The notes under the pieces: generated by a model
What the model saw: only the letters and a program-made list of their open reading frames with translations
Database searches by the model: none
Told to the model about the DNA's origin: nothing
Assembly (NCBI RefSeq): GCF_000369065.1
Contig: NZ_KB849802.1
Location: 65,642 to 129,641 of the forward strand
DNA: 64,000 bases
Origin: Acinetobacter haemolyticus CIP 64.3 = MTCC 9819
GTDB taxonomy: Bacteria; Pseudomonadota; Gammaproteobacteria; Pseudomonadales; Moraxellaceae
Reading direction: 5' to 3'
Translations under genes and position numbers: made by a program
Part shown: positions 35,913 through 44,405 of the stretch, piece by piece
Layout: each line of letters starts with the position of its first letter
Position numbering within the stretch: the first letter of the stretch is position 1

Positions 35913-36899
35913 TTAATTAATCTTTCCTTCAATAAGCTGTTGATTAAGTAATTTTTTTGCTTTCGACTGTAATTGTTCAGCCTGAATAGTCTTCCCAGCA
36001 ACTGATGCAGCCTCATCATTAAAATAACTAAAATGCGACTTCTCATCTTTCTTGGCAAATTTTAAAGCAACCACTTTATTTTGATTAAATGCTTGATCCC
36101 ATGCAGCTCTTACTGCACTCCAATAAGCTGCATTTTCTTTCCAATAATCATAAGCAGGTTTGAAATCAAAATTACCGACTTTATTGTACTGATTCACCCC
36201 CAACTCACGTGCAAGTGCTGTCTTAGTCTTGGTATCAAATTTAATATTATCTTGTTCATGCACCCAACCCGTTGCAGTTAAAGCATGACGATTCACACCA
36301 ATAATCACATCATAATCACTACGAATGGTATGTTCACGGCGAGGTAATGGTCGGTAAGTCTCATTGGACACCCATTCAACAACCCCATTATTTTGCGTCC
36401 ACTGCCCTAGACCTGCATATCGAGGAGAATCGTCTACTTGCCAGACCGTTTGTAACCATTTTCCTTTAGTTTCTTGTTTTTTCAGTGGAATACTTTGCCA
36501 TTTGTAATCTCCAATGTAACTCCACATTTGCTTAGGTTGATATTCCCAATCTTGACGCCAATGCTTAACTACATGCCCACTTGCAACCAAGATATGCTGC
36601 AAAGAAACTTTGTTGGCTGTATTTTCAAGCACAATTACGGTTTCATAGCCACTCGATAAATCATCATCTTTGATCGAATAACCATTTTTCAATGCATACA
36701 GCTCTTCGAAACGAAAATCAACTCGATATTCCCCTGCCATTTTAAGGATTGCTTGACGAGCTTGTTCTTGGGTCAGGTTCTGATGTAAAGCTGAGTACTG
36801 TAATGCCTCAGCTAATTTTGCTGGTTGCTGTTGAGCATTTGCATTTACCCCCCCTAAAGCCAAAACTGCGACTAAAACATAAGACAAATTAAGTTGCAT
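35913..36899 (-). CDS. DUF6607 family exported protein
   Basis: 328 residues with a signal peptide (MQLNLSYVLVAVLALGGVNANA, cleavage about 22). The mature part is Trp/Tyr-rich with blocks RVDFRFEELYAL, LQHILV..GHVVKHWRQDWEYQP, LGQWTQNNGVVEW and the repeated polar segments typical of what I know as DUF6607; biochemical role unknown. It is divergent from a TonB receptor and an HmuY-like lipoprotein across a shared Fur box, so a periplasmic or outer-membrane role in iron/haem acquisition is likely. ATG 36899 has GGA seven bases upstream. Confidence 0.75.
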   Translation of the reverse strand: MQLNLSYVLVAVLALGGVNANAQQQPAKLAEALQYSALHQNLTQEQARQAILKMAGEYRVDFRFEELYALKNGYSIKDDDLSSGYETVIVLENTANKVSLQHILVASGHVVKHWRQDWEYQPKQMWSYIGDYKWQSIPLKKQETKGKWLQTVWQVDDSPRYAGLGQWTQNNGVVEWVSNETYRPLPRREHTIRSDYDVIIGVNRHALTATGWVHEQDNIKFDTKTKTALARELGVNQYNKVGNFDFKPAYDYWKENAAYWSAVRAAWDQAFNQNKVVALKFAKKDEKSHFSYFNDEAASVAGKTIQAEQLQSKAKKLLNQQLIEGKIN

Positions 36900-37004
36900 A
36901 AAAACTTCCAATCCAATTTAAGATACTGATTTAAATCAACAAAAATAAAACACCCGTGTAAGTGTTTGTGTCTTTTTGAAATAAATATTTAGGGTATTGT
37001 AAAT

Positions 37005-37023
37005 TATTATGAGAATCATTACT
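37005..37023. promoter_or_regulatory. Fur box
   Basis: TATTATGAGAATCATTACT matches the 19-bp Fur consensus GATAATGATAATCATTATC at 14 positions. It lies between DUF6607 and the TonB receptor, about 40 bp before the latter, and could repress both. Confidence 0.75.
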
Positions 37024-37061
37024 ATTTACAACATGAAATAATTTTCATTAGTGATCATATT

Positions 37062-39095
37062 GTGACTATACAATCTCTCCCATTCTGTTTCCAGCCAAAC
37101 ACGTTATTTGTCTCATTGCTTGTAACAGGACTTTTTTCTACCCACGCATATGCAGATCAAAACTTAGCTTTCCCATCGAAACAATCCACACATGTGTTAG
37201 ATACCATTGTAGTTACAGGTACACGTTCAGAAAAACGCTTACTGGATAGTCCTATTCGGACAGAGATCATCAATCAAGATGAATTAAAACGTACCAACGC
37301 CACGACCCTAAAAGATGCTTTGAAAAATATTCCTGGAATTTTATTACGAGAAATTCATGGTAAATCAGGTTATGAAATTTCATTGCAAGGTCTGAGTAGC
37401 GATCAAGTACTGGTACTCATTGATGGGCTACCTTTAGCGGCAAGCACAGGTTCAACCGTTGATTTAAGTCAATATCTAATTGGAAGTATTGATCATATTG
37501 AAGTGATTAAAGGAGCCGCATCAGCACAATACGGCTCATCAGCAATGGGTGGTGTGATTAATATCATCACTAAAAATGTTCAAGACGGTATATCAGTTTC
37601 AGGACAAATCGATATTGGTTCTTATGGCAAACAAAATGCCAATGGAAAATCAGCCTCAATCAACAACCATCATCAAAAAATCAGTATTGAAGCAGCCAAT
37701 GCAACATTGAAAGGTCGTTTACTGGCAGACCAACTCAGCAGCGATGGCTTTGCAGTAGAACCCAGTGATTATCCATTGCAAGGCGATGAACAAAAACGTC
37801 AACAGTACACACTGTATGGTGCTTGGCAGCCAAGTGATCAGTTCATGTTATGGAGCGATTTCAATCAATATAAAGAAAAAGATCATCAAAAAGATTTACT
37901 CTTTGTCTCGCCTTTCAACTTAAAACAATACAAAGTTGAAGACATCGAACGCCAACGCATCAGTGCAGGTTCACAACTGCAACTCTTAGATTTAGGGAAA
38001 CTTGATTTAAAGACCGTCCACGAAACCTATGATACAACTTCAGTTCAAACTGTAGATGGTTTTCTATCAGCACTACGTAACTCAAAGCAAGAAAATAACC
38101 ATTTTAATTCACAGCTTTCATTGCCGACTTGGTATAAGCAAAATTGGCAATTGGGATATGATTGGCACCAAGAAAAACTAGAACAAAGCAATAACGGTAA
38201 GTTTGAAATGCAAGGCGGCAAAGTAAAACGAGATCGCCATGAGTTTTATCTACAAAATGATCTCAATCTACTTAAAAATCTAGATGCAGTACTAGGCTGG
38301 CGCTTTCAAAATGATGATGATTTTGGCAACCATAACGCATTTAAACTCAGCACAAAATATCGCGCTTATGAGCACAACAATCTTTTGGCTGATCTACGTT
38401 TTAGCTACGGTCAGGGCTATCGTGTACCGAATTTAAAAGAACGTTTTTATTCTTTTGACCACAGTCACTTAGGTTATGTAGTGATCGGCAATCCCAACTT
38501 AAAACCAGAGTCATCAGATAGTTACCAACTCGGACTCAGCCTTGTTCAAAATGAAGTATGGAATGCTGACATCAACCTGTTTTGGAATGATGTTAAAGAC
38601 CTCATCCAAACAGACTATGACAATGCAACGAGCAACAACGGAATTACTCAGTACAGTTATAGCAATGTCGCAAAGGCTCAAACCAAAGGTATTGAAAGCT
38701 CAGCGCAATGGAAAATAACCCCATCTTGGTCACTAAACGGCGCCTATACCTACACCGAAGCAAAAGATAAAACCCTCGGTACTTTCTTAACGCGCCGACC
38801 AAAGCATATCGCACGTCTAGGTAGTGATTTTGTGCTAAATGATCAACTTGATTTGACCATACGCGCCCGTTATCAAAGTGAAGAATACACCGATAACAAC
38901 AACAAACTTCGTTCTCCAGATTGGTTCAGCATTGACACCCAAGTTGATTATCAAATCAATCCAATGATCAGCACTTTTGTCGGCATCGACAACATTTTTA
39001 ATGAACAACGTGATTTCTCTGCCCCTGTCGATTATCGACCACTTGCTGGTCGCTATAGCTACATGGGTGTGCGCTTTCACTGGAATAATTTTTAA
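37062..39095 (+). CDS. TonB-dependent outer-membrane receptor, probably for haem
   Basis: 677 residues: signal peptide ending near HAYAD, a TonB box region (VLDTIVVTGTRSEK, 45-58), plug domain with LKDALKNIPGILL and VIKGAASAQYGSSAMGGVINIITK, then a 22-strand-type barrel ending in Phe (FHWNNF). A conserved haem-receptor FRAP/NPNL box is visible as GQGYRVPNLKERF and GNPNLKPESS. GTG 37062 is the only reasonable start; the Shine-Dalgarno is weak. An HmuY-like lipoprotein follows 14 bp later, pointing to haem rather than siderophore. Confidence 0.9.
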   Translation: MTIQSLPFCFQPNTLFVSLLVTGLFSTHAYADQNLAFPSKQSTHVLDTIVVTGTRSEKRLLDSPIRTEIINQDELKRTNATTLKDALKNIPGILLREIHGKSGYEISLQGLSSDQVLVLIDGLPLAASTGSTVDLSQYLIGSIDHIEVIKGAASAQYGSSAMGGVINIITKNVQDGISVSGQIDIGSYGKQNANGKSASINNHHQKISIEAANATLKGRLLADQLSSDGFAVEPSDYPLQGDEQKRQQYTLYGAWQPSDQFMLWSDFNQYKEKDHQKDLLFVSPFNLKQYKVEDIERQRISAGSQLQLLDLGKLDLKTVHETYDTTSVQTVDGFLSALRNSKQENNHFNSQLSLPTWYKQNWQLGYDWHQEKLEQSNNGKFEMQGGKVKRDRHEFYLQNDLNLLKNLDAVLGWRFQNDDDFGNHNAFKLSTKYRAYEHNNLLADLRFSYGQGYRVPNLKERFYSFDHSHLGYVVIGNPNLKPESSDSYQLGLSLVQNEVWNADINLFWNDVKDLIQTDYDNATSNNGITQYSYSNVAKAQTKGIESSAQWKITPSWSLNGAYTYTEAKDKTLGTFLTRRPKHIARLGSDFVLNDQLDLTIRARYQSEEYTDNNNKLRSPDWFSIDTQVDYQINPMISTFVGIDNIFNEQRDFSAPVDYRPLAGRYSYMGVRFHWNNF

Positions 39096-39109
39096 AGGAT
39101 CAATAAAGT

Positions 39110-40339
39110 ATGTCTAATCTAAGTACTCATTTCTGCAAACTTTTTACACTAAGTACCTTAAGCGCTTTACTGATCGCATGCGGTGGTGGTGGAAATGGTA
39201 GCAATAACAATACATCAAATAACGGCTCAAACAATACCGACCAATTTGCGATCAAATCAGCGCAATGGACGATTACACCAAGTGCAAATTCGTCGTATTG
39301 CTATGACATTGACACACAAGCGGAGGTCTCATGTACAACATCCGATTGGGATCTACAATTTGCAATGGGTACACGTACGCCAATGTTATTCACCAACAGT
39401 GGAGTAAGTGGATCGGGTAATGGTGGTGCGCTCTATTCGCCCTTCTCTGCAACATGGGAACAACTCTCAAAAGAACTGGATGCAACCCAAGGCGGCAGTT
39501 TACCAAGTCAAGCATGGAATATAGATGCTTACAGCAATGCATTTATGGCGACGACAAATGGTTATAATAGTTTCTTAGAATATAACTTGTTTGGTGATCA
39601 TCGCATGTCACCCAATTTTAAAACCTTTTTGGTAACAACCAATACTGCTTCTACCAAGGTCGTCGGTACCGCAGATCAACCCGTATTTGCGGTACAAATC
39701 TATAACTACTACCAAGGAACCACGTCAGGATATGTTTCAATCCGTTATATCGACACCCAGTATCCGAATGACGTCAAAACCTTAACTGTTGATGCCACTC
39801 AAGGTTGGAACTATGTTGACCTTATTAGCGGCACAACAACCAAAGATACTCAAGCAAAATGGCAACTCGCATTTAATCGTTACTATGTGCAAGTGAATCA
39901 AAATATTGGTAGTGCAGTGGCATCCCAACCTGAAGGATTCTACTCTGCTGAAGGTAAAGTCATTTTAGATAAATTCAAAGATACCAATGCCTATGCGAGC
40001 ACTGAAACAGACCTCAAAGCATCGATTTCAGCAAAAATAACGCGTTGGGGTTCTAATACCATTAGCTCTATCCTGAACCCAGCGTATCAAGGGATTTATC
40101 CACAAAAACTATCGTATGGATGGTATAATTACTATCCAACGCTGGCGGCTGCTCAAGCAGATGGATTACAAGCAATGCATACGCTTAAAGCAGACCCTAC
40201 TGGAGCAAGTATGATCCGTAGTAACAAAGGCAACAGCTATGCACGTATGCATCTCACCGATATCCGCTATGCAGATCCAACAGACTATAACAGCTCAACG
40301 ACATGGACCTTTGAGTTTGATATTCAACCTGCAAAATAA
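39110..40339 (+). CDS. HmuY-like haem-binding lipoprotein
   Basis: 409 residues. Lipoprotein signal with lipobox LIAC (about residue 23-26) followed by an Asn/Gly/Ser-rich linker (GGGGNGSNNNTSNNG). The core has WDLQFA near residue 84 and VFAVQIYNYYQGTTSGYVSIRYID near residue 200, features I associate with HmuY proteins, which take haem from host or extracellular proteins and hand it to an HmuR-type receptor. It is longer than Porphyromonas HmuY (about 216), with a C-terminal extension typical of proteobacterial versions. Cotranscribed with the TonB receptor, thus Fur-controlled. Confidence 0.8.
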   Translation: MSNLSTHFCKLFTLSTLSALLIACGGGGNGSNNNTSNNGSNNTDQFAIKSAQWTITPSANSSYCYDIDTQAEVSCTTSDWDLQFAMGTRTPMLFTNSGVSGSGNGGALYSPFSATWEQLSKELDATQGGSLPSQAWNIDAYSNAFMATTNGYNSFLEYNLFGDHRMSPNFKTFLVTTNTASTKVVGTADQPVFAVQIYNYYQGTTSGYVSIRYIDTQYPNDVKTLTVDATQGWNYVDLISGTTTKDTQAKWQLAFNRYYVQVNQNIGSAVASQPEGFYSAEGKVILDKFKDTNAYASTETDLKASISAKITRWGSNTISSILNPAYQGIYPQKLSYGWYNYYPTLAAAQADGLQAMHTLKADPTGASMIRSNKGNSYARMHLTDIRYADPTDYNSSTTWTFEFDIQPAK

Positions 40340-40349
40340 ACCATAAAAA

Positions 40350-40373
40350 ACGGAGCATTTGCTCCGTCTTTTT
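40350..40373 (+). terminator. Rho-independent terminator of the haem operon
   Basis: ACGGAGCA-TT-TGCTCCGT stem followed by CTTTTTT, 10 bp after the stop; it also fits the convergent PAP2 remnant. Confidence 0.9.
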
Positions 40374-40848
40374 TAGCTTCAATTTAGTAAAGGTATCGCC
40401 TTGCGTAATCTCAACGTTAATATTCTTAGGCTGTAATTCACAAATAATACCAACATTAAACCGATTAGAAAGGCTCCAATGATATCGAAAGGAAAATGAA
40501 CACCCACAAAAATTCGTGATAATCCCACGATCAGACTAAACACTAACCCAATACCACCAATCAATTTAAAACCTGCCAATAAGTACGAGCACCCAATAAT
40601 CACAATCGTTAATGTATGTTGGCTAGGAAAAGAAGAAGTTGAACCATGACCAATCAGTTTATGTCCTAAACCGAGTTGAAATGGCCGCGGTGAATGATAA
40701 AAATAATCAACTAAATCACATAATAATAATGATATAAGTACGATAAACAGAGTCTTTGCAAATATTAAATGGTGCGCCTTCCATTGCAGTAATAACAAAA
40801 ACACAAGAAAACTAATAAAGACTGTGTTTAAATCATTTGCCAAAAAGA

Positions 40849-40874
40849 GGCAGAGTAAAACTTGAAGTGCGACA
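40849..40874 (+). repeat. Left terminal inverted repeat of the IS
   Basis: 26 bp, imperfect inverted copy of 41910-41935 with the identical inner block GTGCGACA. Confidence 0.85.
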
Positions 40875-40902
40875 TAAACCACCTAATTAATTTAAAGGGT
40901 TT

Positions 40903-41928
40903 ATGGAGTATATAAAATTGTCATACCATCATCTTAACTTTGAAGATCGTACTGCATTAATGCTTGAGTCAAGAAAAGAAGGCTTTTCAGCCAGAAAATT
41001 TGCTGAACTCATTAAAAGACATCCTAGTACGATCTATCGTGAGCTTAAAAGAAATAGCATCAATGACGTTTATCAAGCTCAATATGCTTCTGATAACACC
41101 TTCGCTAGACGTAGACGTGGTCACAGAAAACTCAAAATCGATTCAATCCTCTGGAAATTTATTGTTGAAGCGATCCGTTGTTTATGGTCTCCTCAGCAAA
41201 TAGCAAAGCGTTTAAAGACATTTCCTGATTTGGATCAAACAATGAATGTAAGCCATACAACGATTTATTCAACGATACGAGCATTACCAAAGGGTGAGTT
41301 GAAAAAAGACTTATTATCCTGTCTGCGTCATGAAAATAAAAAGCGAAAAGCTAACGGTGAACCTAAAAAAGATTCTATATTACAGGATATTAAAACTATT
41401 CATGAGCGCCCAGCCGAAGTTCAAGAAAGAAAAATACCGGGTCATTGGGAAGCTGATTTAATTAAAGGTAAAGACAATAAAAGTTCGATAGCAACACTTA
41501 TTGAACGAAATACACGGCTCTGTATCTTGGCAACATTACCTGATGCAAAGGCAGAATCAGTGCGCAAGGCTTTAACTGAAGCTCTGAAATATTTACCTGC
41601 AGAACTGCGTAAAACGTTGACCTATGACCGTGGACGCGAGATGGCAGAACATAAAATACTTGAAGAAGATTTAGGCATAGATGTATATTTCTGTGACCCA
41701 CATTCACCCTGGCAAAAAGGCACATGCGAAAATATGAATGGTTTAATTAGGCAATATTTACCTAAAGGGATTGATTTAAATCAGGCAGATCAGCATTATT
41801 TAAATCAAGTTGCCATGTCACTGAATACTCGTCCTAGAAAAGCGTTAGATTGGCTTACACCATTAGAGAAATTTGCTCAGCTTGTTGATTATCATAAGAC
41901 TTTTCAAACTGTCGCACCTCATGTTTGA
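40903..41928 (+). CDS. IS30 family transposase
   Basis: 341 residues, intact. N-terminal helix-turn-helix (FSARKFAELIKRHPSTIYRELKRN, about 28-51) for end binding, then an rve-like DDE catalytic domain: Asp in GHWEADLIKGK (about 184), Asp in TYDRG (about 245) and Glu in PWQKGTCENMNGL (about 281). Full length, with no frameshift, so the element is likely active. Its stop codon lies inside the right inverted repeat. Reads opposite to the gene it interrupts. Confidence 0.95.
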   Translation: MEYIKLSYHHLNFEDRTALMLESRKEGFSARKFAELIKRHPSTIYRELKRNSINDVYQAQYASDNTFARRRRGHRKLKIDSILWKFIVEAIRCLWSPQQIAKRLKTFPDLDQTMNVSHTTIYSTIRALPKGELKKDLLSCLRHENKKRKANGEPKKDSILQDIKTIHERPAEVQERKIPGHWEADLIKGKDNKSSIATLIERNTRLCILATLPDAKAESVRKALTEALKYLPAELRKTLTYDRGREMAEHKILEEDLGIDVYFCDPHSPWQKGTCENMNGLIRQYLPKGIDLNQADQHYLNQVAMSLNTRPRKALDWLTPLEKFAQLVDYHKTFQTVAPHV

Positions 41929-41935
41929 ATTCGCC
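41910..41935 (-). repeat. Right terminal inverted repeat of the IS
   Basis: Inverted partner of 40849-40874; contains the transposase stop codon and the outward TTGAAT hexamer. Confidence 0.85.
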
Positions 41936-42170
41936 AGATCACAATTTGATCTAAGACTGGATATTTTAAAGCAAAAGCATTGATACTATGAAATAAATGA
42001 ATATTTATATCGTTCAAAATCATCTCTCATCAATCTTTGATCGCTTATTTGATCGCAATGTATATAAAATTGATGAAAGAATTATGAATCCAGCAATGAC
42101 CGACATACTTTGATAGATATAGATTACTAAGACTCTTTGAAATCAAAGATAAAAACATAGAAGGTAAAAT

Positions 42171-43631
42171 ATGAATCAAGCGCATTCACAACAATCTGAG
42201 TCACCTGCTCACGAGCAAATGCAAGCTATTTTCGCTCAACAATCTGCTGCTTTTGCTGCTCAACCTTACCCAGATTTAGACACACGGCGCAGTAAGTTAT
42301 TCAACCTCAAAAAGCAAATTATTCGCTATCAAGATGTAATTGCTGCTGCAATCAATACTGACTTTAGCTCTCGCTCTATCGATGAATCAAAACTATTAGA
42401 TTTACTCGGCTCAGTACTCGAAGCGGAACATGCAATTCGGCATTTACGTAAATGGATGCGCCCAAGCAAACGCAGTACAGAATTACTTTTCTTATCCAAT
42501 CGTTTACGTGTGCAATACCAACCCAAAGGAGTTGTTGGCGTTGTTGTGCCTTGGAATTTCCCCGTTTATTTGGCGTTAGGGCCATTAATCGCAGCGATTG
42601 CAGCAGGCAATCGAGTCATGGTTAAACTGCCAGAAATTACTCCTGCAACAAATGCGGTCATGAAACGCATGCTTGCTGAGGTTTTCACTGAAGACGAAGT
42701 TGCTATTTTTGGTGAAGAAATCACAGACCCTTCACTATTTACAACTCTTCCGTTCAATCATATTGTTTTCACTGGATCACCAGCGATTGGCCGTGTGGTG
42801 ATGCGTGCCGCAGCAGAAAACTTAACTCCAGTTACCTTAGAACTTGGTGGTAAATCACCGGCTTTGGTGAGTCGTCACTATCCTCTGGCTGATGCAGCAA
42901 TGCGAATCTTGCATGGTAAAGCAACCAATTGTGGTCAAATTTGTGTTGCTCCTGATTATGCATTAGTACCGAAGGAAAAAGTAAATGCCTTTGTGGAAGA
43001 ATGTAAATCATATTTTTCCTCGATGTATGGCAATAATATTTTAGAAAACACCAATTACACGTCTATCGTCAATGATCGGCATTTAAAACGATTACTTGAA
43101 ATTCTTGAAGATGCTAAAGCAAAAGGTGCTGAGATCATCACATGCGGCAACTATGTTCCAGACCAAGATGGACGTCGTATGCCTGTACATATTGTTCTAA
43201 ATTGCACACCAGATATGCGGATTTTAAAAGAAGAGTTATTTGGCCCAGTTCTCCCAGTAGTTGCATATGATGCAATAGATGATGCGATTGCATATATCAA
43301 AACAGGTGAACGCCCATTAGCACTTTATTGCTTTACCCATGATGCCAATGAACGCGATCATATCTTAAAACAAACGCATTCAGGTGGCGTCACAATCAAT
43401 GATTGGGGATGGCATGTCGTCAACCATGATGCACCGTTTGGCGGTATTGGAAACTCAGGTATGGGAACATATCATGGTATAGAGGGTTTCCGAGAACTTT
43501 CACATGCAAAAACGATTTTTACACGACAGCGTTTTTTCCCAACCCAATTATTTTATCCACCTTATGGTACATGGATACAAAAACTCGCTTTGCATTTCTT
43601 TTTGAAAAAAGGCGACCCAAATCTCAAATAA
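42171..43631 (+). CDS. Coniferyl aldehyde dehydrogenase family protein
   Basis: 486 residues of the aldehyde dehydrogenase superfamily. NAD-binding and catalytic motifs are visible: VVPWNFPVYLALGPL (about 123-137), FTGSPAIGR (about 203), catalytic Glu in TLELGGKSP (about 226) and catalytic Cys in GQICVAPDY (about 260). The N-terminal region and the C-terminal PYG segment match the coniferyl aldehyde dehydrogenase (CalB) branch, which oxidises coniferyl aldehyde to ferulate. The nearby vanillate genes support use of lignin-derived phenolics, although medium-chain aldehydes are also possible. Starts 235 bp after the IS; its native promoter probably lies in 42024-42170. Confidence 0.85.
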   Translation: MNQAHSQQSESPAHEQMQAIFAQQSAAFAAQPYPDLDTRRSKLFNLKKQIIRYQDVIAAAINTDFSSRSIDESKLLDLLGSVLEAEHAIRHLRKWMRPSKRSTELLFLSNRLRVQYQPKGVVGVVVPWNFPVYLALGPLIAAIAAGNRVMVKLPEITPATNAVMKRMLAEVFTEDEVAIFGEEITDPSLFTTLPFNHIVFTGSPAIGRVVMRAAAENLTPVTLELGGKSPALVSRHYPLADAAMRILHGKATNCGQICVAPDYALVPKEKVNAFVEECKSYFSSMYGNNILENTNYTSIVNDRHLKRLLEILEDAKAKGAEIITCGNYVPDQDGRRMPVHIVLNCTPDMRILKEELFGPVLPVVAYDAIDDAIAYIKTGERPLALYCFTHDANERDHILKQTHSGGVTINDWGWHVVNHDAPFGGIGNSGMGTYHGIEGFRELSHAKTIFTRQRFFPTQLFYPPYGTWIQKLALHFFLKKGDPNLK

Positions 43632-43639
43632 AATCGAAA

Positions 43640-43668
43640 AAAAAGAGAGTTTAAAACTCTCTTTTTTT
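43640..43668. terminator. Bidirectional terminator between the aldehyde dehydrogenase and kdpE
   Basis: AAAAGAGAGTTT-A-AAACTCTCTTTT, flanked by A and T tracts on both sides. Confidence 0.9.
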
Positions 43669-43691
43669 AACTGATTGAACAAGCTATTTCC

Positions 43692-44396
43692 TTAGTCTGG
43701 ATCTAAAAAACGTAATCCAACACCTGCAATTGTAAAAATATAAGATGGCGCGAGTGCTGAATCTCCAATTTTGGTTCGAAGTTTTTTGACTAAGATGCGG
43801 AGATAGTGAGTATCCTCTTCGTGACTAACACCCCATAGCTCAGTCATGATTTGTTTTTGGGTAACAATCTTTCCTTGGTGGCGAATCAGTAATGCCAAAA
43901 GCTGTAATTCTTTTTTAGTTAGAATGATTTCTTCATTTTCAACTCGAACAATATGTTCAGCAATATCAACAAATAGTTTCCCATCGTTAAACACTGTCTT
44001 CTGCTCTAATGTTGGCGCTTTATTACGAAACAAGACACGCATACGCGCGCAGAGTTCCTGAATACTGAAAGGCTTGGTAACGTAATCATTTGCCCCCGCA
44101 TCCAGTAATTTAATTTTTTGGTTTTCATCAGGTCGAGCAGAAAGCACAATGACTGGAACATCAGACCACTGACGCAGTTCTTTAAGTACGTCATGACCAT
44201 CCATATCAGGCAACCCCAAATCCAGAATTAAAAGATCTGCGCCTCGTGTAGCTAAAATCTCTAAACCCTTCATACCATTTTCAGCCACCTGCACTCGATA
44301 ACCTTGTGCACGCAAAGCAATATCCAAGAATTTTCGAATTTGTGGTTCATCATCAATAATAAGAATTGAAGCTTGAGTATTTAATGTATGAGGCAT
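43692..44396 (-). CDS. kdpE: Response regulator KdpE
   Basis: 234 residues, OmpR class: receiver with IIDDEP near residue 13, phosphoacceptor Asp in LLILDLGLPDMDG (about 57), Lys in VTKPFS (about 106), winged helix with LTKKELQLLALLIRHQGKIV and a C-terminal wing IFTIAGVGLRF. It activates kdp transcription at low K+ or turgor. Last gene of the operon, starting 9 bp after the kdpD stop; no obvious own Shine-Dalgarno, consistent with coupling. Confidence 0.95.
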   Translation of the reverse strand: MPHTLNTQASILIIDDEPQIRKFLDIALRAQGYRVQVAENGMKGLEILATRGADLLILDLGLPDMDGHDVLKELRQWSDVPVIVLSARPDENQKIKLLDAGANDYVTKPFSIQELCARMRVLFRNKAPTLEQKTVFNDGKLFVDIAEHIVRVENEEIILTKKELQLLALLIRHQGKIVTQKQIMTELWGVSHEEDTHYLRILVKKLRTKIGDSALAPSYIFTIAGVGLRFLDPD

Positions 44397-44405
44397 GAAA
44401 TCATT

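Larger units (their letters stand above)
40849..41935 (+). mobile_element. IS30-family insertion sequence, ISAba125-like, 1,087 bp
   Basis: Ends are GGCAGAGTAAAACTTG... and the inverted ...CATGTTTGAATTCGCC; the terminal 26 bp match at 20 positions. It is flanked by the 3-bp direct repeat AGA (40846-40848 and 41936-41938), the usual IS30 target duplication. The length of 1,087 bp and both ends agree with what I remember of ISAba125, including the outward TTGAAT (-35) near the right end known from the blaNDM context. A good -10 is not seen 16-18 bp beyond it here. Confidence 0.9.
40379..42023 (-). pseudogene. PAP2 family phosphatase gene interrupted by an IS30-family element
   Basis: The 5' part (42023-41936) encodes MILNDINIHLFHSINAF... 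up to DQIVI and the 3' part (40848-40379) resumes FLANDLN... and carries the PAP2 motifs SPRP, FPSQH and SRIFVGVHFPFD. Removing the 1,087-bp IS and one AGA duplication joins the codons exactly (DQIV-IFLAND) and yields 184 residues with four to six membrane helices, an intact undecaprenyl-pyrophosphatase-like or lipid phosphatase. Today's 3' part could be read from GTG 40882 inside the IS, but that product would lack the first helix. The start could also be TTG 42017. The element runs in the opposite direction to the gene. Confidence 0.9.

Noticed and set aside
40379..40882. PAP2 phosphatase as an intact 167-residue gene starting at GTG 40882
   Set aside because: The first 11-12 codons are IS sequence; the true 5' end is found beyond the IS at 41936-42023.
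41925..41960. IS-derived hybrid promoter driving the aldehyde dehydrogenase
   Set aside because: The outward TTGAAT is present, but no acceptable -10 lies 16-18 bp downstream (GATCTA is poor).
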